A stretch of 64,000 nucleotides of DNA from Melitaea cinxia (taxonomy: Eukaryota; Arthropoda; Insecta; Lepidoptera; Nymphalidae): assembly GCF_905220565.1 (NCBI RefSeq), contig NC_059412.1, positions 13,674,125 to 13,738,124 on the forward strand. Reading direction: 5' to 3'. Below the pieces are notes generated by a model. It saw only the letters and a program-made list of their open reading frames with translations. It made no database searches and was not told the DNA's origin. Shown here piece after piece: positions 1-11,347 of this stretch; position 1 is the first letter of the stretch; each line of letters begins with the position of its first letter. The position numbers and the translations under genes are program-made.

Positions 1-517
1 TGCAATATCGTTCACGTAACATTTTTATGTATATCGTGTTTTATTTTATTTATTATTTATAAACGTATCGTATATAAAATTTCAGAGTGTTGTCCGTTAT
101 GTTGTACGAAAATGAACAAAGAAGACTTATACCCCCTTTGACCCTATTCGAATAGCTTGACTAGTCTAAAGAACAATTCCATCATGTTTCACTGAGGGCT
201 CAAGATGGCTAGCAAATATTGAACACGAGGATAATGAGCAAGAAACGATTATTACATCCAGTAAACGCCAGTTCTATGCAGAAAAAGTAATTACTACATA
301 ATAAATAAATATATACAACTAACACATAAAAAATATGACGTAATTTCATTGGAAAACTTGGTTTATATAATTTTGTATACTAACAATAAAAAAGCTATGT
401 TCCGGTATGTACGTATTGTGGAAAAATTATTAGACCAGGTATTTTATTCATTAGAATATTTGATTAAAGTTATGCATGTTATAATTTTCGATAATTAAAA
501 CATGCTTTTATAGTAAA
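1..517. other. AT-rich sequence, nothing recognised
   Basis: No open frame of note and no terminal repeat or repeat family that recurs elsewhere in the window was seen. Confidence 0.5.
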
Positions 518-1128
518 CTAGCTGTGCCCGCGGCTTCGCCCGCGTTGAAATCAGTTTGTCACAAAGTTTTCCCGGCAAACTTCCAGTGAAACTCTCATCA
601 AAGTCGGCTTAGCCGTTCCTAAACCTTCCTCTTGAAGCCCTCTCTTCAATGGTGAAACCGCATGAAAATCCGTTCAGTAGATTTTGAGGGAATCGATCAC
701 ATACGCTTTTGGGAACTTTGTTTTATGAAGTGGTTACCGTGGTTATGAAGATATGCATTACTACTAAGATGTTTAACGCAAATTATTTTTTTATATCAGT
801 CACTTGAAATGTTTATCACTCTGAGTAACTTTTTCAAAGGCACAATTTAGTATAATTTAATAGTTATTTTTATAAAACCTCTCTATACACCACATTTTTC
901 GTTTTATTTTCAGGCTGCAGTATAAATGTTTCATACAAACTATCGACCCCAAATAAACCCCCTTAGCGGTGGAATATTGCAAAATCCGTTCTTAGTGGAC
1001 GTTTACTAACTATAATCTACCTTCCTGCCAAATTTCATCTTTGTCCATCTTGGATGGATGGACCATCCAGCGGTTTTTGATTTCTCGTGATGAGTGAATC
1101 AGTGACCTTTCTCTTTTATATATATAGA
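518..1128 (-). mobile_element. Non-autonomous Helitron, family G, full-length unit
   Basis: Read on the minus strand it starts A|TC (positions 1128-1127) with TATATATATAAAAGAGAAAG and ends CTAG at 518-521 followed by T. Just inside CTAG lies a GC-rich hairpin, CGCGG-CTTCGC-CCGCG. TC start, A/T insertion site, subterminal hairpin and CTAG end are the hallmarks of Helitrons. There is no coding capacity, so it would rely on a Rep-helicase supplied elsewhere. A near-identical 3' part recurs at 35683. Confidence 0.65.
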
Positions 1129-2219
1129 TTACGATGTATTATTTGGACACCTTCTCACCATCTATAGAGCATACATTTTAATTTTCAAGTCGCTTACTTC
1201 AAAAACATAGGACTTTCACTCAAAATTCCAACCCCCGTTTTATCCCCTTAACGGTTGAGTTTCGTAAAATCTGTTCTCAGCGAATGTTTACGCCTTATAA
1301 GAAACCTATCTGCCAAATTTCAAGTTGTTAGGTGCGAGTCAACCTACCATCCCCCGTTTTAACCCCAAAAGGGAGTTGATTTCTAAAGATACATTATTTG
1401 GACACCTCCTCACCATTTATAGAGTATACATTTTAAATTTCAAGTCTCTTACTTCAAAAACATAGGACTTTCATACAAACTTGCAACCCCCGTTTTACCC
1501 CTTAGGGGTTGAATTTCGTAAAATCCGTTCTTAGCGAATGTCTACGCTCTATAAGAAGCCTTTTTGCTAAATTTCAAGTTTTGTAGCTGTTATAGTTTCG
1601 GAAATTTCGTGATGAGTGAGTCAACCTACCATCCCCCGTTTTAACCCCAAAAGGGAGTTAATTTCTAAAGATACATTATTTGGACACCTCCTCACCATCT
1701 AAAAAGAATAAATTTTAAATTTCAAGTCTCTTACTTCAAAAACATGGGACTTTCACACAAACTTCCAACCCCTGTTTTACCTCTTTAGGGTCGAATTTCG
1801 TAAAATCAATTCTTATTAGATGTCTACGCCCTATAAGGAGTCTACCTGCTAAATTTCAAGTTTGTACGTGTCATAGTTTCGGAGATTTTGTGATGAGTGA
1901 GTCAACCTAACATCCCCCGTTTTAACCCCAAAAGGTAGTTAATTTTTAAAAATACATTATTTGGACACCTTTTCACCATCTATAGACTATACGTTTTAAA
2001 TTTCAAGTCTCTTACTTCAAAAACATAGGACTTTCATACAAACTTGCAACCCCCGTTTTACCCCCTTAGGGGTCGAGTTTCATAAAATCCGTTCTTAGCG
2101 GATGTCTACGTCTTATAAGGAGCCTACCTGCCAAATTTCAAGTTTGTAGGTGTTATAGTTTCGGAGATTTCGTGATGAGTGAGTGACCTTTCGCTTTTAT
2201 ATATATTATAGGTTATAGA
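1129..2219 (-). repeat. Tandem array of Helitron-G 5' halves (about 282-bp units)
   Basis: Four head-to-tail units can be followed by the motif ATTATTTGGACACC near 1138, 1393, 1675 and 1957, a spacing of about 255, 282 and 282 bp. Each carries 'AACCCCCGTTTTA', 'AAAATCCGTTCTTAGCG' and 'GTGATGAGTGAGT' blocks. The array ends at a second Helitron-like 5' terminus (TC at 2219-2218 on the minus strand). It therefore looks like repeated 5' portions added beyond the 5' end of the unit at 518-1128. No gene. Confidence 0.6.
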
Positions 2220-2589
2220 TAAAATTATTTTATATAAATATTATAGTTATTATTGACAAATTCCCTAATATAAAGGACAATTATAAACATAAAACTGATT
2301 TTATTTATATTGTTCATGGGTAAAATATTCCCATATACATCAGCGATGTTATGTTTTTCCACCACATCGATCTTTTTTGTAATATTTAGATATAAAAATC
2401 CTATTTTAGAGTAATCCAGACGTTTCAAAGTCAACATCGAAAGACTCAGGAAATCATAAAAACTTACACCCAAACAAAGCTTTTTTTTTTAAAATACGAC
2501 TACTTCCCAACTACGAAACACTATAATTTTACTATATACCATAGCAAGGTAAAATTTCTAGGTAACATTCAGGTCCTAAAACTAAGTAG

Positions 2590-2862
2590 ACAAAATTTAA
2601 AGTTCTTTGGTAATCTTTCCTGCTCAAAATCTGGAGCAGCCCGACTGTACCTTGACTCTAGAGATAATCACAGCTAAATAACACTGCTTTTAAGCAGTGT
2701 TGTATTCATTAACGTGACCAGAGCTCCTGAGGGGGTTGGATGTAAAGTCGGCCACATGCTTACGATACTTCTGGTGTTGCAGGCGCCTATAAGCTACAGT
2801 AATTGATTACCATCAGGTGAGCTATGTTTGCCGATCTAAATTAAAAACAAAAAAAAATAGAA
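2590..2862 (+). mobile_element. Repeat E (SINE-like, poly-A tailed)
   Basis: Runs from 'TCCTGCTCAAAATCTGGAGC' to an A-rich tail. It contains the internal landmarks GAGCAGCCCGACTG, CCAGAGCTCCTGAGGGGG, TTCTGGTGTTGCAGGCG and ACCATCAGGTGAGC, shared with copies at 3945, 31135, 50165 and 57000. A perfect hairpin (AACACTGCTT/AAGCAGTGTT) sits at 2680-2701. It may be a SINE or the truncated 3' end of a LINE; no pol III boxes were identified. Confidence 0.55.
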
Positions 2863-3119
2863 ATAAAAATTCACAAATCATACATTAATAAGTATAGTCT
2901 AAAGCTCTAGTGCTAGCCTATTCGATATTTCAGGCTTTACTGGAGTGCTCAGCAAACAGCGCGGTAAACACGTTCGTACTTGTTTTCATTATACATTATA
3001 CACACTGGGTATATATATACCGACTGTATCATATGTGTTAGTTTGTCGTTTAGTGAAGAAGAAAATTAAATATAACTTAAGCTTGAATGAATTACTATTA
3101 TCTAATACACGTAAGTAAT

Positions 3120-3330
3120 TCTTATATATAAAATTCTCGTGTCACAATGTTAGTTACAATACTTACAATACTCCTCCGGAACAGCTGGACCAATTTGTAT
3201 GAAGTTTTGTATGCATATCGAGTAAGTCTGAGAATCAGCCAATATCTGTTATGCATACCCATAAGTTATAAGGGGAGATTAAGGGGGTTAATAATATATA
3301 TGGCAAAACAAAGTTTGTGCGGTCAGCTAG
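3120..3330 (+). mobile_element. Short non-autonomous Helitron, family B
   Basis: Starts TCTTATATATAAAATTCTCG and ends GGTCAGCTAG|T, the terminal pattern of five other copies (41944, 49381, 62782, 62975 and, with another 3' end, 47281). The body has the usual CTGGACCAATTTG and 'ATACCCATAAGTTATAAGG' blocks. The 96-codon open frame inside it is chance. Confidence 0.65.
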
Positions 3331-3419
3331 TAAATTTGTATTTTTATACTTACGATGTGTATATGACTTTTAAAAAGAGATATCTATACACAGAAAGTCA
3401 AAGTACAAACGCCTCAAGA

Positions 3420-3690
3420 ATACGCTTCAGCCTGTAATATCCCACTACTAGGCATAGGCCTCTTTCCCCGTGTAGGAGAAGGATCAGAACTTAATCCACC
3501 ACGCTGGTTGCAGATTGGCGGATATATTCCCTACTATAAGGAAACAGAAACGATTGCTATCAGGTGTACATGATAACAACCGGGACCGACGGCTTAACGT
3601 GCTCTCCGAGGCACGGTGGGTAGATCCACAAGGACTGCACAAACACCCATACCACGGCAAACACCTGTATGGCCAATACAAATGTTAATA
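3420..3690 (-). mobile_element. tRNA-derived SINE D, head missing
   Basis: On the minus strand it has the body (CACGGTGCCTCGGAGAGCAC-like) and the 3' tail GAGGCCTATGCC...GTGGGATATTACAGGCTGAAGCG, but it begins inside the body, so the tRNA-like promoter is absent. This is the usual 5' truncation of retrotransposed copies. Confidence 0.7.
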
Positions 3691-3744
3691 CAAAAAAAAA
3701 AAAACTCTCAAGAATACGTTACAAAAATTAATTTTGAAATACTG

Positions 3745-3900
3745 TCAAATATTTAGACAAGGTAGCAAACAAGCATACGATACACCTGATGGTAAGTGGT
3801 CGATGGAGCCTATGAATACTTGCAATACATGGAGGATCAAAAACGCGTTGCTGGCCCCTTACCCTTGCTCTAAAAAAAGAGTATCCTAGGAGCTCTAGAT
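3745..3900 (-). repeat. Diverged repeat-E-like fragment
   Basis: Resembles repeat E around GCAAACAAGC..ACCTGATGGTAAG and CAGGAGCTC, but with many changes. Probably a different subfamily. Confidence 0.35.
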
Positions 3901-3944
3901 ATCTTATTTACCGCATACATAAAAGAATACTTGAGTATTGTTTT

Positions 3945-4275
3945 TTTTTTTTTATGTCACTAGGTCGGCAAACAAGCGTACGGCTCACCTGATGGTAAGC
4001 GATTACCGTAGCTTATAGACGCCTGCAACACCAGAAGCATCGCAAGCGCGTTGCCGACCCAATCCCCAATCCCCCAGGAGCTCTGGTCACCTTACTCAAC
4101 AACAGGAACACAATACTGCTTCAAAACAGTATTATTTTGCTGTGATCTTCTGTAAGGTCGAGGTACTACCCCAGTCGGGCTGCTCCATATTTTGAGAAGG
4201 AAATTCCTGGTGTGCCCTACCTCAGTTAAACGTTAACTGTGATGTTCTGTAAAGTTAAGGTATTTCAGCTGTATA
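3945..4275 (-). mobile_element. Repeat E with a poly-A tail, plus a short second fragment
   Basis: The poly-T run at 3945-3955 is the A tail of a minus-strand copy reaching about 4225 ('GTAGGGCACACCAGGAATTT' end). A second fragment of the head follows to about 4275. The hairpin at 4112-4133 pairs as AATACTG/CAGTATT. Confidence 0.55.
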
Positions 4276-4950
4276 GGGCAGACTTATACCTTGGTAAAAT
4301 TTGTTTATTACAGTTAGTATTTTAATAAAAGCTATTTTCAATGTTGTCAATGAATACATTCAATGCAACTTCACTAAACAGAAACATGTCGAAAAACTTT
4401 CCATAAACGCCATTTCTTGTATTTATATACATAATTCAATCGTATATATAAAAAAGTCCAAAAATGAAGTCATTAACGAATTAACAATCCGATTTAAGAT
4501 TAATGATCTGAAACTCTTAACTAAATACACTTAATTTCAACATGTCAAAGTTAAGAAACGACAAGACAATTGATTCAAGGGAACGAATTAATTTGATTTA
4601 ACTTCTATTTCGGCGTTTAACTATGTATTTTGAATTACAAAATTATATTGACTACACCAGAGCGGTTGTTAACTTGTTACCCTTTTTCATATAAAATAGT
4701 AAAAAAAAAGTAGTTCGCTTTTCTATTTGTGTAACACTGTCTAACAAAGTTAAAAATAATACGTACGTAAAAAAGAAGCTTACATTACTGGCTTCGTTTT
4801 GGAATAAATCTTCATTAAATCATAGGCTGAGAGGCGGTTGTATAAATACAGCACAGAACTGATAAAAAAAAAACAAATAAGATAAATTAAGAAACTATTC
4901 AAGTACTTATCATCATTATTATGTTTTTTCTTTTATGTTCATGTTCATAC
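4276..4950. other. AT-rich, no gene seen
   Basis: Only chance frames; the 77-codon one at 4301-4534 has no recognisable domain. Confidence 0.5.
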
Positions 4951-4954
4951 TGCT

Positions 4955-5275
4955 GCAACCTGTAATATCCGACTACTGGGCGCAGGCCTCTTTCCCCATG
5001 TAGGAGAAGGATCAGAGCTTAATCCACCATGCTGCTCCAATGCGGGTTGGCGAATATATTTCTTACTATGAGTAACGATCCCTATCAGATGTATATGCTT
5101 AACGAGCTTTCCGAGGCACGGTGGGGACCACAAGGACTGCACAAACACCCAGACCACGGCAAACACCTGTATGGCCAATACAAAATGTTTGTCATGTGCG
5201 GGGATCGAACCCGCAACCGCCAGCGCAACAGGTACAATCCATGGCTGTAACCGTTGCGCCAATGCGGTGTCTGCT
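4955..5275 (-). mobile_element. tRNA-derived SINE D, full length
   Basis: Carries an intact internal RNA polymerase III promoter on the minus strand: A box TGGCGCAACGG (5251-5261) and B box GGTTCGATCCC (5201-5211). Downstream are the SINE body and the RTE-type tail CTGGGCGCAGGCC..TATTACAGG in diverged form. Several short frames on both strands across it are not genes. Confidence 0.8.
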
Positions 5276-5289
5276 GCCGGCATGTTAAT

Positions 5290-5990
5290 ACCAAAAAATA
5301 TATAATTTCTATAAATTATAAAAAATCTAAATCTGGTCTTTGGGTACAAATGAAAGAGTTTTATCCTAATAAATCTCCTCTTTGCCTTGTAAGTAAATCT
5401 TTAACGAAAAGTAAAATATATTATATTAAGAATTAATAAATTTTAATACATAATTATAAAAAAAAATTAATATATAATTTATGGATTAGTTTACTTTAAA
5501 TATCTACTTATAACACACCTTATTTTTGCATATATTAATTGAATTATATATGTATTGTCGACAACATTAGTCGTGTTCGTTTGTATTTATGTAACAGATG
5601 TCATATTATGATGTACAATCTCAGAATATAATATACAATTCCGTTTGTCTCCCTGACTATGCTACAAATCTTCATATAAATCCTTTTTTTTTTTATTTGA
5701 CACGATGTTTTATAGACTGTCTTAGTGTCATGTTAGTTTACTACTTCTTTAAAAATAGCTTTTTAAATTTATTTTTTAATAATAGACTTTGAGCGAATTG
5801 TTTAAAAATGCAAATAATAATTGTAGTAGTAAAACATAAATGTAGTATCAACTAATAAATAAAATGTCCTTTTCGAAGTTGAAAATTATAACTCCTAAGA
5901 TATAATTTTAAATCATAAAATAAAAATAAATAAATATAGACAAAACGGTTGCTTTGTATGACTTTACTGTAGCTGACTAAATAATAATTG
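5290..5990. other. AT-rich, no gene seen
   Basis: Very AT-rich with many T runs; no repeat termini or convincing frame. Confidence 0.5.
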
Positions 5991-6822
5991 TTTTTACTCG
6001 CAAACCAAAAAAAATCGACTTCAAATTACGTCGACAAGTAATAATTTATAAATTTGCGTTATCAAAGATTACTCAAAACGTAGTCTGATCGAATATCGAT
6101 CAAATTTAAATAGGACTACAGGGCAAGCATCACCTTTTGATTAAAGTAAGAATCATCAAAGTCGGTACACACAGTAAAAAGTTATGCGATATAATAATAC
6201 AACGTAGGCCAATACGCCAATGCGCCAACGAGCCAACACGCCAACACGCCAACACGCCAACACGCCAATACGCCAACACGTCAACACTCCAACACGCCAA
6301 CACTCCAACACGCCAATACGCCAACACGCCAACACTCCAACACGCCAATGCGCCAACACGCCAACACGCCAATACGCCAATACGCCAATACGCCAACATG
6401 CCAATGTGCCAATACGCCAACACGCCAACACGGCAATACGCCAACACGCCAATACGCCAATGCGCCAATACGCCAATGCGCCAACACGCCAATGTGCCAA
6501 TACGCCAATACGCCAACACGCCAACACGCCAACAGTCCAACACGCCAACATGCCAACACGCCAATACGCCAACACGCCAACACGCCAATACGCCATTGCG
6601 CCAACACGCCAATGTGCCAATACGCCAACGACGAAAAAATAGTCAAGTAAAAACGCATTATTAGATAGATATAGCTCAAAAAGTACTTCTCAGATCTCAA
6701 TTAAATTTAATGGAACCACGTGACACGCAGCTTTCGATAAAAAAATCATCGAAATCGTTCAACCCAGTCAAAAGAAAAAACAATCGAATTGATAACCTCC
6801 TCCTTTTTCGGAGTCGTTTAAA
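5991..6822 (+). mobile_element. Repeat A copy split by a minisatellite
   Basis: The left end reads CGCAAACC..AAAATCGACTTCAA and the right end CTCCTCCTTTTTCGGAGTCG. In better copies the two ends are inverted relatives of AACCGACTTCAA. Internal landmarks are GGTACACACAGTAAAAAGTT, ACGAAAAAATAGTCAAGTAA and AACGCATTATTAGATA. Between the first and second landmark lies a 424-bp array of 8-bp repeats. No protein is encoded, so a MITE-like or fold-back element is suggested; class uncertain. Confidence 0.55.
6207..6630. repeat. 8-bp minisatellite (CGCCAAYA)n, about 53 copies
   Basis: Units are CGCCAACA, CGCCAATA, CGCCAATG and CTCCAACA in varying order, with the 8-bp register apparently kept throughout. 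Because 8 is not a multiple of 3 and no unit spells a stop in any phase, several frames on both strands stay open and give 8-residue repeats (ANTPTRQH, VGVLACWR). These frames are artefacts of the repeat. Confidence 0.9.
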
Positions 6823-8596
6823 CTCACACAAACACACACACGCACACACACAATACAACCAAAATTGATGGTTTTTGGGATTCGATGCGCTACAATGATT
6901 ATATAACTTTTACCACAAGAGAGTTTAACAAACCAAATGATCGAGAAACAAATAAAACAATTACGGAGTTCTTAATAATTTGCCGGTTCATTTCGGAAAT
7001 ATTATTACAAAAGTTTTTGTCATATGTTTATTGAAGGAATGGTATAACAATATATTATATTTTTTTCGAACAAGTAAATGTTAGTGAAAGTTCTTCAATT
7101 GTTCATATTAAATTATTGTATGCCTTTAACATATAATTATTATTTTTTTTTATCGATAAAAGGTTTTAAGAAGGGCAAGCCAATAAAACTATCGTAAGTT
7201 TAATTTTTATCTGGTAAGTTTCGTTTTTATCTGCTCCCCAGAAAAATCTAGTGAATTATAATTAAAGTTGATAATGATTATTACTGGTATTATAATTATT
7301 CTTACTTATTAGTATAAATATTTCAATAAACGGTCTATTTATATAAAAGATAAAATCACTCACACATTTGCTGATTAGTCACGTAATCTCAAAAACTGCT
7401 AGATTTACAAAGTTGAAGGATAGAACAAAAATAAAGATAAAATTAAATACATGAAATAAAAGATGAGATTTTAATGTAACATTGTCATTTCTGTACAAAG
7501 AGGTATAGAAATAAAAAAGCGAAATATTTAATTTTTAAATTTCTACAGAATATTTAAATGTAAGTAAAACTCGTATTACATGCTTACCAAATTATCACGA
7601 CCATGTGTAGTTTAACGGCGAAATGCAGATAGTTACTAACTTGAGTATACAAACCAAGCTTAGAACATTTAACTAAGTCACAGCTAAAGTAATAATTGTC
7701 ATCTTCTTTAAGATTAATGGCACTCAATTGTACTAAACGAGAATAGATGATTTTGCAAATGTAACGTAGAATAATCATCTATAAAAATATTATTAGTAAG
7801 AACATCCAACAGGCTTTTTTCTAACTTAAAATCAAAATACCAAATTGTCGTAGTCGAAGAATAAAGTCCAAGTTGAAATTTTTATGAACGCATATGATTC
7901 AAAAAAAAAAAAACAACCATATTTAGAAATTAATTTACAAGTCATATTATAGTAGGTCATACACACAACCAAATATCCAACTTTGAAGTAAATTGAATGG
8001 TAATGGTATTGTAAAAATATCATACAAAACGTCGTTTCAAAACTTCTAAATCCTCAGGTTTTATACTAAAGTTACAGATTTGCAAATCTTTGTTCTACGA
8101 TTGCGTCGTACTTTTAGCAAAGACCTAACCATATTCATACAGGCGCCGATACACTTTGGTCACCTTTGTTATACTTGACAGAATTTCTATGTCTTGAATT
8201 TCCAATACTCTGGCATTTGTTGCTTTATTACTTAAACCTTGGAAGTAATTAAACACTAAACAATATCTAAAATGAAATTTGTAAATTTATCTTGAAAAGA
8301 CGAGAAACACAGATGGTCAAACTTTATCATTCTTGAAAGATTGTTGTAGAATGACCTAAATTAACTTTTAGTTTGATTTTTTTGTGACTTTAGACTTTCT
8401 TGTTTTTAAATTGTCTTAATGTAATACCAACTATGTCTTTAAAGCAAACAAAATTATTTAATAGAAATAAAAAAAGCGTAGATGTAAAAATTGCGGTAAG
8501 AAATGAGTAATTGGTAAATGATCTGTACATGTGTGTGTATTAACAAAACTCATCAAGGAATAATATTTGTTACATATATAGTATAGTATAGTACTT
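6823..8596. other. AT-rich, only a short CA microsatellite
   Basis: A CA-rich run lies at about 6826-6852. The rest has short chance frames only and no recognised repeat ends. Confidence 0.5.
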
Positions 8597-8598
8597 CT

Positions 8599-8890
8599 CT
8601 ACGCGACAGAATCCGAAATTATGAAATCCGTAGACAAACGAAGATAACCGACATAGCGCTCAAAATCTGCAAGCTAAAGTGCCAATGGGCAGGCCATATT
8701 TTAAAAAAAAGACGACAACCGATGGGGAAGATACGTTCTCGAATGGCGACAAAGTCTTGCCAAAAGAAGCACAGCCTGCCCTCCGACCAGATGTACTGAC
8801 GACCTAAAGAAAACAACGGGAAACCACTGGATTCAGACGGCTCAGGACCGGACGGAGTGGCTTTTAAGGGCTGGTGGTTGGAAGGGTGGA
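8599..8890 (+). pseudogene. RTE-clade retrotransposon, C-terminal coding fragment
   Basis: One frame reads LRDRIRNYEIRRQTK, then ICKLKCQWAGHILKKR. After a one-base frameshift near 8716 it continues DNRWGRYVLEWR, TDDLKKTTGNHWIQTAQDRTEW. This order (LRDxIRNxxIRxxTK, KLKWQWAGH, RWxxxVLEWRP, RWTDDLxK, AxDRxxW) is the region after the reverse transcriptase in insect RTE elements. The first frame ends at TGA and the final EAYVQQWT block is lost. A dead fragment, no function expected. Confidence 0.75.
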
Positions 8891-8895
8891 TATAG

Positions 8896-9754
8896 TATAA
8901 TAAATTTATTTCTATACAATCGATAAAATTATTATAATACAGCGCTTACAATAAAGGTTTTAGTTTAAATCACAAAATGACACCATAAAACACAATACAA
9001 TACTAAAGAAAATTAACTTACAACTTTACTAAGGTTATAATGTAGCAGTTTGCAAACGAAGTAGGGACTGACTCCTAACTAGAAACCTGTGTTTAGGATA
9101 TATACATATTAAACAATCTGCACGACTTTATCAAAGTTCATGATTACCGTGTGTGTTGGATTTAGTTCCGATCCTTCTCCTACACGGACTAAGAGCAATA
9201 TGTTATATAGCCTGTTACGTTTTCTCTATAAGCATACAACGTAAAGACTATGTTTGTTTTTTGTAGTAAGGATTCAAGAAAAATAAACTAATCTCCGATC
9301 TACTCAATTGTAATATATAATATATATAAGAAAAAAATATGAACAAATTAAGAAAAATCTTTTCATAAAATCCATATAATACGTGTAAAAACGGCAAAAA
9401 TTAATCACAATTATGAAAAAGCTTCAAAAAACGCCCGCGTCTTTTTTCGTGCAAAAAAAAAAGGAAACAAATAAATTCGTATTATGTTTCATCCGTTTTA
9501 TCCCAAACGTGCAAAAATCCGTTTAGTCGTGTTAAAACACAATTTATGTAAATGATAGCGTGCGAGTCCACTCAACGGTCGCCACAAATCTCGACCGGTG
9601 ACATCTGGCGACATCTGGCGTGAACACTGAACGGAGTGGAAATGTTAACTGACCGTTTTAATATGAAAAGTGCTGTTTTGATGTATAATTTTTTATAACT
9701 TAGTTGGATGTATTTTTTTATTTGATATTCATTGTTTGAAACGCTATTTTTTAT
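8896..9754. other. No gene; one less AT-rich patch
   Basis: A short SINE-D tail relic may lie near 9165-9225. The patch at about 9425-9640 is less AT-rich, matches no repeat in the window, and has a 10-bp direct duplication (GACATCTGGC twice at 9600-9619). Confidence 0.4.
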
Positions 9755-9860
9755 AGATTATTTTTTTTACAACTAGTTCGGCAAACAAGCAAAGATTACC
9801 GTAGCTTATAGGTGTCTGCAACACTAGAAGCATCGCAAGCGCGATGCTGACTTTACCAAT
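9755..9860 (-). repeat. Repeat E 3' fragment
   Basis: T run followed by the tail block (GTTCGGCAAACAAGC, GATTACCGTAGCTTATAGG, GAAGCATCGCAAGCGCG) of repeat E in minus orientation. Confidence 0.55.
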
Positions 9861-10364
9861 CTAATTTTAAGCTTCTATAAAAAAAGAAATTGCTTAAGTT
9901 TATTATCCGGTGCAGTTTTACATAAATAATAAAGATGCGTGGACTTATTGACGCTGTATTTCATGCAAGATATTACCAAATATGTAAAACAGTTTATATT
10001 TTTTTTTAAAAGAATAACTGTGTTGTTTCTTACTGGTACTTCCCTACTTAATCTGCATTCCACAACGGTGGTAGCTACACTTAAAAATAATCATAATTTT
10101 TAATTTATAAAATGACGATTCGAACTTGATTTTGAAGCCTATTTGAGTAAAGTTATTTCTTTATTTTTATTTGTTCATCATAAACACATGATTGCTACTT
10201 GGCAGAATAACCATCCATTCCGTTGACAAATTTTGAGCAAGACCTTCTTCTATGCAGAAATCCATTCTCTACACTATGTATCGGAGAGGTAAAAAAGTTA
10301 TCTGCCAACCAACCTAACCCTAAATTAAGGTCAGAAACATGACAACAGGACATAGAAATGACAT
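9861..10364. other. No gene seen
   Basis: Short chance frames only. Confidence 0.45.
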
Positions 10365-10520
10365 ATACACGATAATTAATCACCATCGTATCATATACTA
10401 AAACCTTATCAAAAAAACGCTGCATCTTATGGTATACGTATCATTCCGACCGTTTCAGTGATTTTTGCAGTGTATCCGAACAAAAAAACCGACTCGCCAT
10501 TCATTAGTATAGAAGATAAG
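10365..10520. repeat. Dispersed repeat shared with 50640-50765
   Basis: Both places share CTTATGGTA.ACGTAT-like sequence followed by CGAACAAAAAA.. and CCATTCATTAGTATAG. Possibly an old Helitron internal segment; family unknown. Confidence 0.4.
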
Positions 10521-10633
10521 ACAATTGTCCAGTATTGTCAAAACTATTGACAATTTCAGAGTCATTTAGCGTTATACAACTTTATTGATATGAAGCGCAA
10601 CACATAAATACAACGCAATATGTTGTCGATTGT

Positions 10634-10962
10634 CGATGTGCTGTGTGGTTACGGCACTAAAGAATTTAGCCACCCCCTCTCTTCCCGTGGGTGTCGTAAG
10701 AGGCGACTAAGGGATAACACAGTTCCACTACTACCTTGGAGCTTAAAAAGCCGACCGATGGCGGGATAACCATCCAACTGCTGGCTTTGAAATACACAGG
10801 CCGAAGACGGGCAGCAGCGTCTTCGGTGCGACAAAGCCAGTACTGCGGTCACCAACCCGCCTGCCCAGCGTGGTGACTATGGGCAAAACACATGAGTTCA
10901 CGTTATTTTTGGCGTAAACTTGTGGAGGCCTATGTCCAGCAGTGGACTGTATAGGCTGTAAT
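10634..10962 (+). mobile_element. SINE-like element C
   Basis: Begins GCTGTGTGGTTACGGCAC and ends GGAGGCCTATGTCCAGCAG..GGCTG. It contains GTGGGTGTCGTAAGAGGCGA and a 9-bp hairpin (CCGAAGACG/CGTCTTCGG) present in most copies. The 3' end reads in frame as LVEAYVQQWT, the end of RTE-clade proteins, so it is probably a SINE using an RTE tail or an RTE 3' fragment. The ATG-repeat tail seen in other copies is reduced here. Confidence 0.65.
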
Positions 10963-11254
10963 GATGTTGTCGATTACAGTTGTAAATTTGATGTGGATAA
11001 AAATAAAAATGGCCGCGTAAAACAACATCCGTCCACATTTAAATGGTAAAGAAATTTCCTTTTATTATATTTTGAATTGTTAAAAAATTTTAGTGAACGG
11101 CAGTATCGTAATTAACTTTAATATTTAAGAATGAATGTCTTGTATAATTTATAGTTTATTTATTCATTCAAAATCAAAATGAAATCTTTATTTATTTAAG
11201 GTTCATTTTTTCTTATTTATTTAAGGTTCTTTCACACGAAAAGAAAATAAGGAT

Positions 11255-11342
11255 AGGGTCTTCCACACGCTGCGATGCTTCTGGTGTTGCAGGCGTCTAT
11301 AAGCTACGGCAATCGTTTACCATTAGGCGCGCCGTATAGTTG
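11255..11342 (+). repeat. Repeat E fragment
   Basis: CTTCTGGTGTTGCAGGCGTC and the adjoining tail block only. Confidence 0.5.
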
Positions 11343-11347
11343 CTTTT

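Noticed and set aside
1129..2219. Possible CRISPR-like array of regular repeats
   Set aside because: Units are about 282 bp and contiguous without spacers; it is a Helitron-derived tandem array in a eukaryotic genome.
6130..6700. Six long overlapping frames on both strands (up to 175 codons)
   Set aside because: All are readings of the 8-bp minisatellite.
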